In this document: positions 25,336 to 33,701 of the stretch, piece after piece | How the letters are laid out: every line of letters starts with the position of its first letter | Position numbering within the stretch: the stretch's first letter is position 1 | From: Glycomyces harbinensis | Lineage (GTDB): Bacteria; Actinomycetota; Actinomycetes; Mycobacteriales; Micromonosporaceae | Assembly (NCBI RefSeq): GCF_900101745.1 | Contig: NZ_FNAD01000004.1 | Coordinates: forward strand, 124,001 to 188,000 | Length of the DNA: 64,000 nucleotides | Reading direction: 5' to 3' | Position numbers and translations under genes: made by a program | The notes under the pieces: generated by a model | The model's database searches: none | Seen by the model: the letters and a program-made list of their open reading frames with translations, nothing else | Told to the model about the DNA's origin: nothing

Positions 25336-26502
25336 TCAGAACGCCTTGCCGCGCTGGAGCTCCCTAGCGATGACGATCCGCTGGATCTGGTTGGTGCCCT
25401 CGTAGATCTGGGTGATCTTGGCGTCGCGCATCATGCGCTCGAGGGGGAAGTCCTGCGTGTAGCCGTAGCCGCCGAGGACCTGGACCATGTCGGTGGTGAT
25501 CTGCATGGCCGCGTCCGAGGCGAAGCACTTGGCGGCCGCGCCGAAGTAGGTGAGGTCGCCGTCGCCGCGCTCGGACTTCGCCGCGGCGGCGTAGGTCAGC
25601 TCGCGGGCGGCGCTGATCTTCATCGCCGCGTCGGCGAGGAGGAACTGCACGCCCTGGAACGCCGCGATCGGGCGCCCGAACTGCTCGCGCTCGGCCGCGT
25701 AGCCGGTGGCGGCGTCGAGCGCGCCCTGGGCGATCCCGAGGGCCTGCGCGGCGATGGTCACGCGCGTGTGGTCGAGCGTGCGCATCGCGAGGGAGAAGCC
25801 CTGCCCGAGTTCGCCGATGAGGCGGTCGGCGCCCAGGCGCACCCCGTCGAAGTAGACCTCGGCGGTCGGGGAGCCCTTGACGCCGAGCTTCTTCTCGGGC
25901 TTGCCGAAGGAGACGCCCGCGTCGGACTTCTCGACCACGAACGCGGAGATGCCCTTGGCGCCGGCGCCGGGCTCGGTCACGGCGAAGACCGTGTAGTAGT
26001 CGCTGACGCCCGCGTTGGTGATCCAGCGCTTGACGCCGTCGAGGACCCAGCCGTCGCCGTCTTTCACGGCCCGGGTGGTCATGGAGGCGGCGTCGGAGCC
26101 CGCCTCGGGCTCGGAGAGGCAGTAGGAGAACATCGCCTCGCCCGCGGCCACCGGCGGCAGGTAGCGGCGCTTGAGGTCCTCGGAGCCGTCGAGCAGCAGC
26201 GGCAGCGAGCCGAGCTTGTTGACCGCGGGGATGAGCGAGGACGAGGCGCACGCGCGCGCGACCTCCTCGATGACGATCGCGGTGCCGAGCGCGTCGATGC
26301 CGGCCCCGCCGTACTCCGCGGGGACGTGCGGGGCGTGGAGGTCGGCGGACTTGAGCGCCGCGTAGGACTGCTCGGGGAACGTCGCGGTCGCGTCGGCCTC
26401 GGCGGCGTGCGGTGCGACGCCCGCGTCGCACACGTCCCGGGTCGCGGCGCGGATGTCGGCGTACTCGTCTGGCAGCTGATAGGGGGCGAACCCAGCAGGC
26501 AT
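25336..26502 (-). CDS. Acyl-CoA dehydrogenase
   Basis: A 388-residue flavoenzyme that oxidises acyl-CoA to the trans-2-enoyl-CoA, passing electrons to an ETF. The FAD and substrate signatures CLSEPEAGSDAAS, KRWITNAGV and DFPLERMMRDAKITQIYEGT are intact; the Glu of YEGT is the likely catalytic base, as in short- and branched-chain members. ATG 26500-26502 has GGGAG six bases upstream. A TTACT-N4-AGTAA inverted repeat just upstream suggests control by a TetR-type fatty- or branched-acid repressor. Chain-length preference cannot be read. Confidence 0.92.
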   Translation of the reverse strand: MPAGFAPYQLPDEYADIRAATRDVCDAGVAPHAAEADATATFPEQSYAALKSADLHAPHVPAEYGGAGIDALGTAIVIEEVARACASSSLIPAVNKLGSLPLLLDGSEDLKRRYLPPVAAGEAMFSYCLSEPEAGSDAASMTTRAVKDGDGWVLDGVKRWITNAGVSDYYTVFAVTEPGAGAKGISAFVVEKSDAGVSFGKPEKKLGVKGSPTAEVYFDGVRLGADRLIGELGQGFSLAMRTLDHTRVTIAAQALGIAQGALDAATGYAAEREQFGRPIAAFQGVQFLLADAAMKISAARELTYAAAAKSERGDGDLTYFGAAAKCFASDAAMQITTDMVQVLGGYGYTQDFPLERMMRDAKITQIYEGTNQIQRIVIARELQRGKAF

Positions 26503-26814
26503 CGATGACTCCCGGCAGTTGTTACTCGTCAGTAAGGTAGGGCGAGTGTAACGCACGCCCGAGCGGACCGGTGACGGTCAACACCGCGAATTCTCCACGC
26601 CTTCCCTGCAACGTCACCGGACGTTCATGCGTGAAGTTGAATATACGATGGCGCAGGCCATAGTGCGTGCTCACGTACAATTCGAGGTCCCCGCGCTATC
26701 GGCCCGCGGACACGCCAGACTTGAGCTCCGCCGATACCGCACGAACGAGCGCGCACTGCCGAACCGGTGCGCCAGCCAGGCACTGCCGGACGACACAGAC
26801 AGGGCACGCACCAG
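26503..26814. other. Divergent intergenic region (312 bp)
   Basis: It contains the acyl-CoA dehydrogenase promoter and operator on the left and the long leader of the UDP-glucose dehydrogenase gene on the right. A TACAAT hexamer at 26676-26681 is the only clear -10-like box for the right-hand gene, leaving a leader of about 125 bases. No small gene is supported. Confidence 0.6.
26522..26535. promoter_or_regulatory. TetR-like operator candidate TTACT-CGTC-AGTAA
   Basis: A perfect 5-bp inverted repeat with a 4-base spacer, 20 bases upstream of the acyl-CoA dehydrogenase start codon, where a repressor would block transcription. The regulator gene is not in this window. Confidence 0.45.
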
Positions 26815-28209
26815 ATGGTCAACGCGATCCAGAACCCCTCGCAGAACACCACGACACGGCCCCGCATCTCCTTCCTGGGCTGCGGCTACCTCGGAGCGAC
26901 CTACGCGATCTGCTTCGCCGAGTTGGGGTACGAGGTGATCGGATACGACGTCGACACCGCCAAGATCGACTCCTTCGCCTCCGGGACCGTGCCCTTCCAC
27001 GAGCCCGGCCTGCCCGAGCTGCTGAAGAAGAACCTCGAATCGGGGCGCCTGCGCTTCACCACCGACGTCCAGTCCGTCGCCGACTTCGCCGACGTGCACT
27101 TCATCTGCGTGGGCACCCCCCAGCGCAAGGGCGAGCCGGGCGCCGACCTCTCCTACATCGAGGCCTCGGTCGTCGACCTCTCCAAGCACCTGAGCCGCAA
27201 GGTCCTCATCGTCGGCAAGTCCACGGTGCCCGTCGGCACCGCCTCCTGGGTCCAGGAGCTCGTCGACCGCCACGCCCCGCAGGGCCTGGGCGTCGAGGTC
27301 GGCTGGAGCCCGGAGTTCCTCCAGGAGTCCAACGCGATGCACGACGTGCTGCGCCCCAACCGCATCGTCTACGCCGCGCAGTCCGAATGGGCCTCCCAGC
27401 TGCTCAAGGACGTCCACCGCGGCATCCTCGAACTCGCCGCGGTCGAGGACCGCGAGGTCCCCGTCGTGGAGACCGACCTGGCCACGGCCGAACTGGTGAA
27501 GGTCGCGGCCAACGCGTTCCTGTCCACCAAGATCTCCTTCATCAACGCCATGGCCGACCTGTGCGAGGTCACCGGCGGCGACGTCGCCGACCTGGCCAAG
27601 GCCATCGGCTACGACCAGCGCATCGGCAACAAGTTCCTGCGCGCCGGCATCGGCTTCGGCGGCGGGTGCCTGCCCAAGGACATCCGGGCGCTCTCGGCCC
27701 GCGCCGGCGAGCTGGGCGTGGGCGAGTCCTTCCGGTTCCTCGACGAGGTCGACGCGGTCAACACGCGCCGCCGCTCGCACGCCGTGCGCTCGGTCGCGAA
27801 CCTGGTCGGGCGCACGCCGGGCCCGAACGGACCCGACCTGTCGGGCGTGCGCATCGCCTACCTGGGCGCGACCTTCAAGCCCGACACCGACGACATCCGC
27901 GACTCGCCCGCGCTCGACATCGCCCGGCGCCTGCGCAGCGCGCGCGCCGACGTCGTCGTGTACGACCCCGAGGGCCTGGAGAACGCCAAGGCCCACGCGC
28001 CCGAGCTGAGCTTCGTGAAGACCCTCGCCGAGGCCGTGGCGGGAGCCGACGTGGTGTGCGCGATGGTCCCGTGGGAGGAGTTCCGCACGCTCGACCCCGA
28101 GGCGCTGGGCCAGCAGGTCGCCGAGCGGCGCATCCTCGACGGCATGAACGCCTTCGACCCCGAGCGCTGGCGCGGCCACGGCTGGACCTACCAGGGCATC
28201 GGCCGCTAG
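26815..28209 (+). CDS. UDP-glucose 6-dehydrogenase-type nucleotide-sugar dehydrogenase
   Basis: A 464-residue NAD-dependent enzyme that oxidises a UDP-hexose twice to a UDP-uronate. It has an N-terminal Rossmann domain starting RISFLGCGYLGATYAI, then VGKSTVPVGTA, WSPEFLQESNAM, and the catalytic cysteine in FGGGCLPKDIRA; the C-terminal domain includes GATFKPDTDDIRDSPA. FGGGC and the STVPVGT region fit UDP-glucose dehydrogenase better than the UDP-HexNAc group. ATG 26815 has AGGG ten bases upstream. It supplies glucuronate to the envelope glycosyltransferases nearby (inference). A terminator follows. Confidence 0.92.
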   Translation: MVNAIQNPSQNTTTRPRISFLGCGYLGATYAICFAELGYEVIGYDVDTAKIDSFASGTVPFHEPGLPELLKKNLESGRLRFTTDVQSVADFADVHFICVGTPQRKGEPGADLSYIEASVVDLSKHLSRKVLIVGKSTVPVGTASWVQELVDRHAPQGLGVEVGWSPEFLQESNAMHDVLRPNRIVYAAQSEWASQLLKDVHRGILELAAVEDREVPVVETDLATAELVKVAANAFLSTKISFINAMADLCEVTGGDVADLAKAIGYDQRIGNKFLRAGIGFGGGCLPKDIRALSARAGELGVGESFRFLDEVDAVNTRRRSHAVRSVANLVGRTPGPNGPDLSGVRIAYLGATFKPDTDDIRDSPALDIARRLRSARADVVVYDPEGLENAKAHAPELSFVKTLAEAVAGADVVCAMVPWEEFRTLDPEALGQQVAERRILDGMNAFDPERWRGHGWTYQGIGR

Positions 28210-28224
28210 GCCCGCATACGCGAC

Positions 28225-28251
28225 ACCGCCCGGCGCATCGCGCCGGGCGGT
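28225..28251 (+). terminator. Terminator of the UDP-glucose dehydrogenase gene
   Basis: A 12-bp perfect stem, loop ATC, followed by TCATCATTT. Confidence 0.85.
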
Positions 28252-28352
28252 TCATCATTTCCGGCGATTCGCGGCGTCAGCCTTCAAACCGGACATCCCG
28301 AGGTCCCCCCGTGCTCAACGATGCCCGCGGGGTGCGACGACCGCGTGTTCGA

Positions 28353-28604
28353 TCAGGTCGCGAGGTTCACCCGCGTGAACGGCCAGGCGTGCGGGGCGCG
28401 GTCGACGAGCTCCTCGGGCGGGTCCGGCAATCGCCTGGGCGGGTGCTCCCCCACCGCGATGACGACCACCCGGTCGCCCGCGACGAACACCTCGGTGCGC
28501 AGCGACGGGTCGTTGATCGTCCGCACGCCCTCGTCCAGGACCCAGCGCAGCAGCGCGGCCCCCCGCCCCTCGGCGGCCTTGGCCTCCCACATCAGCGTGT
28601 CCAC
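28353..28604 (-). CDS. Small conserved-looking protein downstream of ubiX
   Basis: An 83-residue soluble protein of unknown function. It contains a run of beta-strand-like residues (TEVFVAGDRVVVIAVG) and a Pro-rich stretch before RAPHAWPFTRVNL, and has no signal peptide. GTG 28602-28604 follows the end of ubiX by three bases, and its strong AGGAGGAG ribosome site lies inside the last ubiX codons, so both are in one operon. I do not recognise the family. Ribosome site, operon position and a rising second-half pattern support a real gene. Confidence 0.7.
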   Translation of the reverse strand: MDTLMWEAKAAEGRGAALLRWVLDEGVRTINDPSLRTEVFVAGDRVVVIAVGEHPPRRLPDPPEELVDRAPHAWPFTRVNLAT

Positions 28605-28607
28605 CGC

Positions 28608-29198
28608 TTACTCCTCCTCTGCGCCCGCCCCGTCCGGTCCCAGGCCCTTCCAGCGCTTCGCTTTCGCGCTCTCGAGGCCGAACTGGTCGAGGGTCCGGGC
28701 GACCACGTGGTCGACGATGTCCTCGATGGTCTCAGGGAGGTTGTAGAACGCGGGCACCGGCGGCAGCACCACCGCGCCCATGCGCGAGAGCGCGAGCAGG
28801 TTCTCCAGGTGGATCTCCGAAAGCGGGCTCTCGCGGGCCAGCAGCACCAGGCGGCGCCGCTCCTTGAGCGTCACGTCCGCGGCCCGCCCGATGAGGCCCT
28901 CGGTGTAGCCGGTGCGCACCGCTGCCACGGTCTTCATCGAACAGGGCGCGATGATCATCCCGTCGGTGCGGAACGACCCCGAGGAGATCGGCGCGGCCTG
29001 CTCCCCCGGACCCCACGAGTGGTCGGCCAGACCGGCCACTTCGGACGGCGAGTACGGGGTCTCCAGCCGGAGCGTCGTGCGCGCCCAGCGGCTCATGACC
29101 AGGTGCGTCTCGACGCCGTCGATCCCCCGCAGCTCCTGGAGCAGCCGCACGCCGAAGATCGCGCCGGTCGCGCCGGTCATGCCGACGACCAGTCGCAT
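28608..29198 (-). CDS. ubiX: Flavin prenyltransferase UbiX
   Basis: A 196-residue enzyme that attaches dimethylallyl phosphate to FMN, making the prenylated-FMN cofactor of UbiD-type decarboxylases. The N-terminus MRLVVGMTGATGAIFGVRLL is the flavin-binding loop; APCSMKTVAAVRTG and RRRLVLLARESPL (with the conserved Glu/Ser) are typical. GAGGAGG lies five bases before the ATG. The decarboxylase partner, often in menaquinone or aromatic-acid metabolism, is not in this window. Confidence 0.94.
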   Translation of the reverse strand: MRLVVGMTGATGAIFGVRLLQELRGIDGVETHLVMSRWARTTLRLETPYSPSEVAGLADHSWGPGEQAAPISSGSFRTDGMIIAPCSMKTVAAVRTGYTEGLIGRAADVTLKERRRLVLLARESPLSEIHLENLLALSRMGAVVLPPVPAFYNLPETIEDIVDHVVARTLDQFGLESAKAKRWKGLGPDGAGAEEE

Positions 29199-29239
29199 AT
29201 GAGCCTCCTCGAATACCGCGTCCCCTCGCCGGGGACACC

Positions 29240-29245
29240 TACAAT
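29240..29245 (+). promoter_or_regulatory. -10 element of a leaderless promoter (polysaccharide deacetylase)
   Basis: TACAAT, six bases, ATG 29252. Close to consensus; no ribosome site. Confidence 0.55.
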
Positions 29246-29251
29246 CACGGG

Positions 29252-30148
29252 ATGGGACGCCACAAGCTGGGCATAGCGACAGCGATCGTCGTACTGTTCG
29301 CGCTCGCCTGGGTGTGGCCCGAAGGCAGTGAGCCGCCGGCGGGGACCCTGACCGCGACCGAGCCTACTGCCTCCGCGGACGCCCCGCCCGCGAGCGAGGA
29401 CCCCGACGAGGCCGAGGACACCGGCTCCTCCTCCTCGCCGGAGCCGGACGCCTCCGGCGAGACCCCGAGCGAACCGGCGCCCACCACGGCCCCCGAGTCC
29501 GCCGCGGAGCCGTCCCCGGCCCCGGCGGCCGAACCGGCCGCGAACGCCTACGACGGGCCGCTCGGCACCCGCAACCACACCGGCACCGAGGCCGTGGCCC
29601 TCACCTTCGACGACGGACCCTCGCCCGAATGGACGCCGAAGGTCCTCGGGGAGCTGCGCGAACGCGGCATCAAGGCCACGTTCTGCCTCATCGGCGCCTA
29701 CGCCGAGGCCTACCCCGAGCTCGTCGCCGACATCGTCCGCGAGGGCCACACCCTGTGCAACCACTCGTGGTTCCACGAGTTCGACCTCGGCACGCAGGGC
29801 GACGACGAGATCCGCGCGAACCTCCAGCGCACCAACGACGCGATCACCAAGGCCGCGCCCGGCGCCGCCGTGGCGTACTTCCGGCACCCGGGCGGCCAGT
29901 GGACCGACCGGGCCGTCGCGGTCGCCGCCGACATGGGCATGGAGTCCCTGCACTGGTCGGTCGACCCCTCCGACTGGGACAACGCGACCACCGAGGCCCA
30001 GATCCGCGACCACGTGACGGACCGGACCGAGCCCGGCGGGATCGTGCTGCTGCACGACGGCGCCTCGAACCAGAAGGACATGTGCGGGGCCCTGACGTCG
30101 ATCCTCGACGAGTTCGAGCGCCGCGGCTACACCTACACCGGGCTGTGA
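29252..30148 (+). CDS. Secreted or membrane-anchored polysaccharide deacetylase (NodB domain, CE4)
   Basis: A 298-residue extracytoplasmic hydrolase. Residues 5-23 form a signal anchor (GIATAIVVLFALAWVW); residues 25-95 are a low-complexity Ala/Pro/Glu/Ser linker; the NodB domain follows. Motif 1 is LTFDDGPS (catalytic Asp and metal Asp), motif 2 CNHSWFHEF (metal His pair), motif 3 FRHPGGQW, then WSVDPSDW and VLLHDGAS. It would remove N-acetyl groups from peptidoglycan or another surface polysaccharide. The TACAAT -10 box six bases upstream points to leaderless expression. Confidence 0.92.
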   Translation: MGRHKLGIATAIVVLFALAWVWPEGSEPPAGTLTATEPTASADAPPASEDPDEAEDTGSSSSPEPDASGETPSEPAPTTAPESAAEPSPAPAAEPAANAYDGPLGTRNHTGTEAVALTFDDGPSPEWTPKVLGELRERGIKATFCLIGAYAEAYPELVADIVREGHTLCNHSWFHEFDLGTQGDDEIRANLQRTNDAITKAAPGAAVAYFRHPGGQWTDRAVAVAADMGMESLHWSVDPSDWDNATTEAQIRDHVTDRTEPGGIVLLHDGASNQKDMCGALTSILDEFERRGYTYTGL

Positions 30149-30169
30149 GCTCCCCGCCCTAAGGCGCGG

Positions 30170-30628
30170 TCAGCGCAGGCCGGCCGGCATCTTCCGGCCC
30201 GGCAGCAGCGCCAGGAACGCGAGCGCGAGCAGCCCCACGCTCATGCCCGCCTGGACCGGGAAGGCCAGGCCGAGGATGCCGTCCGACTTGTTCTGGCCGC
30301 CGACCGGGCCCGAGCCCGGGGTGGCGCCGTCGCCGGAGGGGCCGTCGCCGCCCTCGTCACCCTCGCCGCCGTCGCCGTCGCCGTCCCCGTCACCGTCACC
30401 GTCACCGGTGTCCGAGGTGCCGTCGCCGTCGTAACTCGGGCTCTCGCCCGGCGAGGTGCCGGGCGGCCACGGGTTGGTCTCGTCGGCGTTGAGCCAGTCC
30501 ACTTGGGAAATGGCGGATTCGCCCTCCGCGTTCGAACCGCGGTCGGCATACCAGGGCAGGGAAAGCACGCCCACCGCCCCGACCACGGCCGCGGCGAGCA
30601 CCAGACGCTGGAGCCGACACTTGCGCAC
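30170..30628 (-). CDS. Small surface protein with Asp/Gly repeats and two membrane segments
   Basis: A 152-residue protein of unknown function. A signal-type segment (LVLAAAVVGAVGVLSLPWYA) is followed by an acidic outer region with a (Gly-Asp)n run at about residues 68-85, and near the C-terminus a hydrophobic helix GMSVGLLALAFLALLPG with a basic end (RKMPAGLR). This is the shape of a surface protein with an acidic, perhaps calcium-binding, stretch; no LPXTG motif is seen. GTG 30626-30628 follows TAAGGT by six bases. The Gly-Asp run is encoded by six GTCNCC hexamers that could change in number. Confidence 0.7.
   Translation of the reverse strand: MRKCRLQRLVLAAAVVGAVGVLSLPWYADRGSNAEGESAISQVDWLNADETNPWPPGTSPGESPSYDGDGTSDTGDGDGDGDGDGDGGEGDEGGDGPSGDGATPGSGPVGGQNKSDGILGLAFPVQAGMSVGLLALAFLALLPGRKMPAGLR
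30371..30406. repeat. Hexanucleotide tandem repeat (GTCNCC)6 in coding DNA
   Basis: Six 6-bp units encode Gly-Asp pairs on the minus strand. Unit changes would keep the frame, allowing length variation of the acidic segment. Confidence 0.8.
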
Positions 30629-30634
30629 ACGTAC

Positions 30635-30640
30635 ACCTTA
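30635..30640 (-). promoter_or_regulatory. -10 element of a leaderless promoter (Asp/Gly protein)
   Basis: TAAGGT, six bases, GTG 30628. The AAGGTG could instead serve as a ribosome site, so the reading is ambiguous. Confidence 0.35.
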
Positions 30641-30734
30641 GTCGCGGCGAACCATCGGCGCGCGCCCGTCGGGGCATGTACGCCGAACGAGTTCGGTTGA
30701 CGGTCTTGACAGTCCGATCGGGGGCCCGCGGCGG

Positions 30735-32720
30735 TCAGGCCGCGGCCTCGCGCGAGGCGCGGACCGTGCCCGCCACGACGGCCCCGACGAACACCGCGGC
30801 GACGTACGCGGCCAGCGCCGCATAGACCACAGTGGCCGCCATGGGAACGGTCGCGACCGCGACGGCGCCCGCGATGATCGCGACGAGGCTCCTCGCCGGC
30901 CAGCCGAGCCCGAGGTCGCGGCGGGCCACCGGCGAGGCGGCCTTGTCGAGCCCCGCGGCGAGGTCGTAGAAGTACAGCGCGATCACCGTCAGCAGCAGGT
31001 ACAGGACCGGCCAGGACACGCCCGCGGCGATCCCGGACGCGCAGATGACGCCCAGTTCGACCGCGCGGAGCCCCGCGGGGATGAACCAGTCGAACAGGCC
31101 CTCGTGATCGGTGCGCGCCACCGAGGCGGCCAGCACGAGCGCGAGCGCGGCGAGCCCGAACGGCACCCACGGCGGCGTGCCGAGGCCCGCGGCGAGCACG
31201 GCCGCGCCCGCGGCCAGCACCGCGGCGGCGGTCGCGGCGAACGGCGTCATGTCCCCGCCCACGGGTGAACGCGGCACCAGGCGGGCCAGGGGCCCGTCGT
31301 CGCGGTGCGCGGACCGGTCGGGGCGGCGCAGGGCGGCGGTGCGGGCGGCCAGGGACCGGAGCGTGCGGCCCGCGGTCGTGTAGCCGAGCGCCAGCAGCTG
31401 CCAGGCCAGGAGCGCGGTGATCGCGATCTGCGGGCCGAAGGCGACCGCGGCGGCGGCGAGGAGGAGCCAGCGTTCGCCGACGGGCGCGACGATGGTGCGC
31501 TTGACCCAGTACAGGGGGGTCCGGTGCGCGCCCATGACCTGCTCGGAGGCCGAGCCGAGGCGCTGGCCGAGGTGGGCGGCGCGGCCCACGGGCGGGGCGG
31601 ATTCGCGCCGGCGGGCCTGGCGGACCACGGCGGTGTCGAGCAGGACGGCGTACCAGGTGTCGGCGGTGTGCCGGACGGTCTGGGTGGCCATCGCACCGAT
31701 CGCGAGGCCCCACGCGGCGGGCGCGGAGGCGCCGTCGGCGACGGCCCCGGCGGCGAGGCCCGCGTAGAGCACGAACTCCTTGGAGCGGTCGGCCATCATG
31801 TCGAGCCAGCCGCCGAAGGAGGAGAAGTTCTGGGTGTAGCGCGCGAGTTGGCCGTCGACACAGTCGAAGACGAAGCTGAAGTACATGAGGGCGGCCGCGG
31901 CGAGGTACAGCGGCAGGGAGTGTCCGGCGGCGAAGATCGCGGCGGCGCCGAGGGCGAGGGCGATGGAGACCCAGGTGATCGGGGTGGGGGTCCAGCCCAG
32001 GCGCGCGCAGAGCTTCACGAGGCGGGGCGACCAGGTCGAGACGGCGTAGGTCGCGAAGAGGTCGTCGTCGTGCTTGACGGCGTTGCCGAGGCGCCAGGCG
32101 TCCATGTCGACCGCTTCGAACGCGCCGATGACCTCGCGGGCCTCCTCGCCGGTGTCGACCTGGCGGTGCTCGAGGCCGCCGGTCCGGTAGGCGTTCACGG
32201 GGACGGCGCGGGCCTGGAGGCCGGCGAGCACGGCCGCGAAGGCGTCGCCGTCGCTGCGGCGCGGCCAGTGCCGGCGCAGGCGCGCGAGGTGGGCCGCGGA
32301 GACTTTCGCGAGGCCGCCGAGGCGGGTCGGGCCCGGCCCGGGGCCGGTGACCAGGCCCCGTTCGACGGTGACGGGGGCGGCGGCGGGGTCGTCGGCGCCG
32401 ATCAGGACGCCCGAGCGCCGGGTGGAGTCCGACAGGACCGCGGCCACCGTGGTCTGGGAGGCGACCAGGTCGGCGCAGGCCAGGAACAGGGCGCCCGAGC
32501 CGGAGAAGGCGAGTTCGCCGAGGTGCTCCAGGTCGGCGTCGGCGTCGGCCGACTCGACCTGGGTGGCCTTGACGGGACGGTCCGTCCCCGGCCTGGAGAG
32601 CACGATCACGTCGTCGCAGCCGGCCTCGCGGATCTGCGCGATGAGCCTGTCGAGAACAGTGCGGTCTTCGTCGAGTTCGGCGTGGCCGCCCGGAGCCGGC
32701 AAGATGACGGCTCGACTCAC
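30735..32720 (-). CDS. CDP-alcohol phosphotransferase fused to a degenerate nucleotidyltransferase-like domain
   Basis: A 661-residue multi-domain membrane protein. Residues 1-220 resemble a sugar-nucleotidyltransferase fold (RAVILPAPGGHAEL at the start) but lack the LAAGxGxR...PK active loop. Residues 245-500 are a CDP-alcohol phosphatidyltransferase domain with the full D-x2-DG-x2-AR-x8-G-x3-D-x3-D motif, DCVDGQLAR through WLDMMAD (about 286-309), which swaps CMP for an acceptor alcohol. Residues 500-661 are more membrane helices (DUF5941-like, from memory). GTG 32718-32720 overlaps the stop of the TagH-like gene (GTGA). With the polymer genes around it, a phosphodiester-linked surface glycan or lipid is the likely product; substrate unknown. 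Confidence 0.82.
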   Translation of the reverse strand: MSRAVILPAPGGHAELDEDRTVLDRLIAQIREAGCDDVIVLSRPGTDRPVKATQVESADADADLEHLGELAFSGSGALFLACADLVASQTTVAAVLSDSTRRSGVLIGADDPAAAPVTVERGLVTGPGPGPTRLGGLAKVSAAHLARLRRHWPRRSDGDAFAAVLAGLQARAVPVNAYRTGGLEHRQVDTGEEAREVIGAFEAVDMDAWRLGNAVKHDDDLFATYAVSTWSPRLVKLCARLGWTPTPITWVSIALALGAAAIFAAGHSLPLYLAAAALMYFSFVFDCVDGQLARYTQNFSSFGGWLDMMADRSKEFVLYAGLAAGAVADGASAPAAWGLAIGAMATQTVRHTADTWYAVLLDTAVVRQARRRESAPPVGRAAHLGQRLGSASEQVMGAHRTPLYWVKRTIVAPVGERWLLLAAAAVAFGPQIAITALLAWQLLALGYTTAGRTLRSLAARTAALRRPDRSAHRDDGPLARLVPRSPVGGDMTPFAATAAAVLAAGAAVLAAGLGTPPWVPFGLAALALVLAASVARTDHEGLFDWFIPAGLRAVELGVICASGIAAGVSWPVLYLLLTVIALYFYDLAAGLDKAASPVARRDLGLGWPARSLVAIIAGAVAVATVPMAATVVYAALAAYVAAVFVGAVVAGTVRASREAAA

Positions 32721-33571
32721 GTGGCCGCCTCGGCGGGGCCGGGGACGAGGACCGGAGCGGCGGCCCGCTCGGCGGCCTCCTTCTCCGCTTTCTGGCGCTT
32801 CTTCTTCTCGGCCTTGCGCTTCGTGTCGCGCTCCTCGGCCTCCTTGTAGGAGTCGAGGGCCTCCTGCACGGTGCCGTCGGTGACGACGGTGCCCGCGTCG
32901 AGGAAGATGCCGCGCTTGCAGTACTTCTTCAGGTCGCCTTCGGAGTGGGAGACGAACACGAGGGTGCGGCCCTGGTCGAGCAGGCCGCGGATGACGACCT
33001 GGCACTTGCGTTTGAACGCGGCGTCGCCGACGGCGAGCGCCTCGTCGACCAGGAGGATCGGGTGCGGCAGCTGCGTGATGACGCCGAAGCCCAGGCGCAC
33101 CTTCATGCCCGAGGAGTAGTGCTTGACGGGCGTGTCGATGAAGTCCTCGAGCTCGGAGAAGTCGACGATCTCGTCGAACTTCGACTTGATCTCCTTGCTG
33201 GACATGCCGTGCAGGGCGCCCACGAGGTTGACGTTCTCGCGCCCGGTGAGGTCGCCGGAGAAGCCGGCCGACAGCGCGATGAGCGGGGCCACGCGGCCCT
33301 CGCGGCGCACGTAGCCCTCGTCGGGGATGAGCACGCCGGTGATCAGGCGCAGCAGCGTGGACTTGCCGGTGCCGTTGCGGCCGATGATGCCGACCGCATC
33401 GCCGGGGAAGATGTCGAAGTTGACGTGGCGCAGCGGCCAGAAGTCCTGCGCGGCGGCGCCCTTCTGGTTGGCGCTGCGGCGCACGAACAGGTCCTTGACC
33501 CGGCCTTTCTTCTGCTTGCCTTTAGCGAAGCAGATCCCGAGGTCGCGAGCCTGGATGATCGGCTCTTCCAT
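32717..33571 (-). CDS. TagH-like ABC transporter ATPase (teichoic acid / polysaccharide export type)
   Basis: A 284-residue ATP-binding subunit of a wall-polymer exporter. It has the long N-terminal part typical of TagH/Wzt. Walker A is IIGRNGTGKST, the C-loop is the degenerate HYSSGMKVRLGF of this subfamily, Walker B is PILLVDEALAVGD, and the H-loop FVSHSEGD. A lysine/glutamate-rich helical tail (about 235-270) follows. ATG 33569-33571 has GGGAGGG eight bases upstream. The matching permease (TagG/Wzm) is not adjacent and not elsewhere in the window. Its stop is coupled to the CDP-alcohol phosphotransferase. Confidence 0.9.
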   Translation of the reverse strand: MEEPIIQARDLGICFAKGKQKKGRVKDLFVRRSANQKGAAAQDFWPLRHVNFDIFPGDAVGIIGRNGTGKSTLLRLITGVLIPDEGYVRREGRVAPLIALSAGFSGDLTGRENVNLVGALHGMSSKEIKSKFDEIVDFSELEDFIDTPVKHYSSGMKVRLGFGVITQLPHPILLVDEALAVGDAAFKRKCQVVIRGLLDQGRTLVFVSHSEGDLKKYCKRGIFLDAGTVVTDGTVQEALDSYKEAEERDTKRKAEKKKRQKAEKEAAERAAAPVLVPGPAEAAT

Positions 33572-33701
33572 GGGGGCGGCCCTCCCGGAACAGGTGGTTG
33601 ACACGGCGCGCCAATAGTACCGCCCGGTCGTTGCCGCCGGATGACGGCCGATCCGAGACGCTTCTCATGGCCCCGCGGCCGGCCGGGCGCCCCTGCGGGC
33701 C

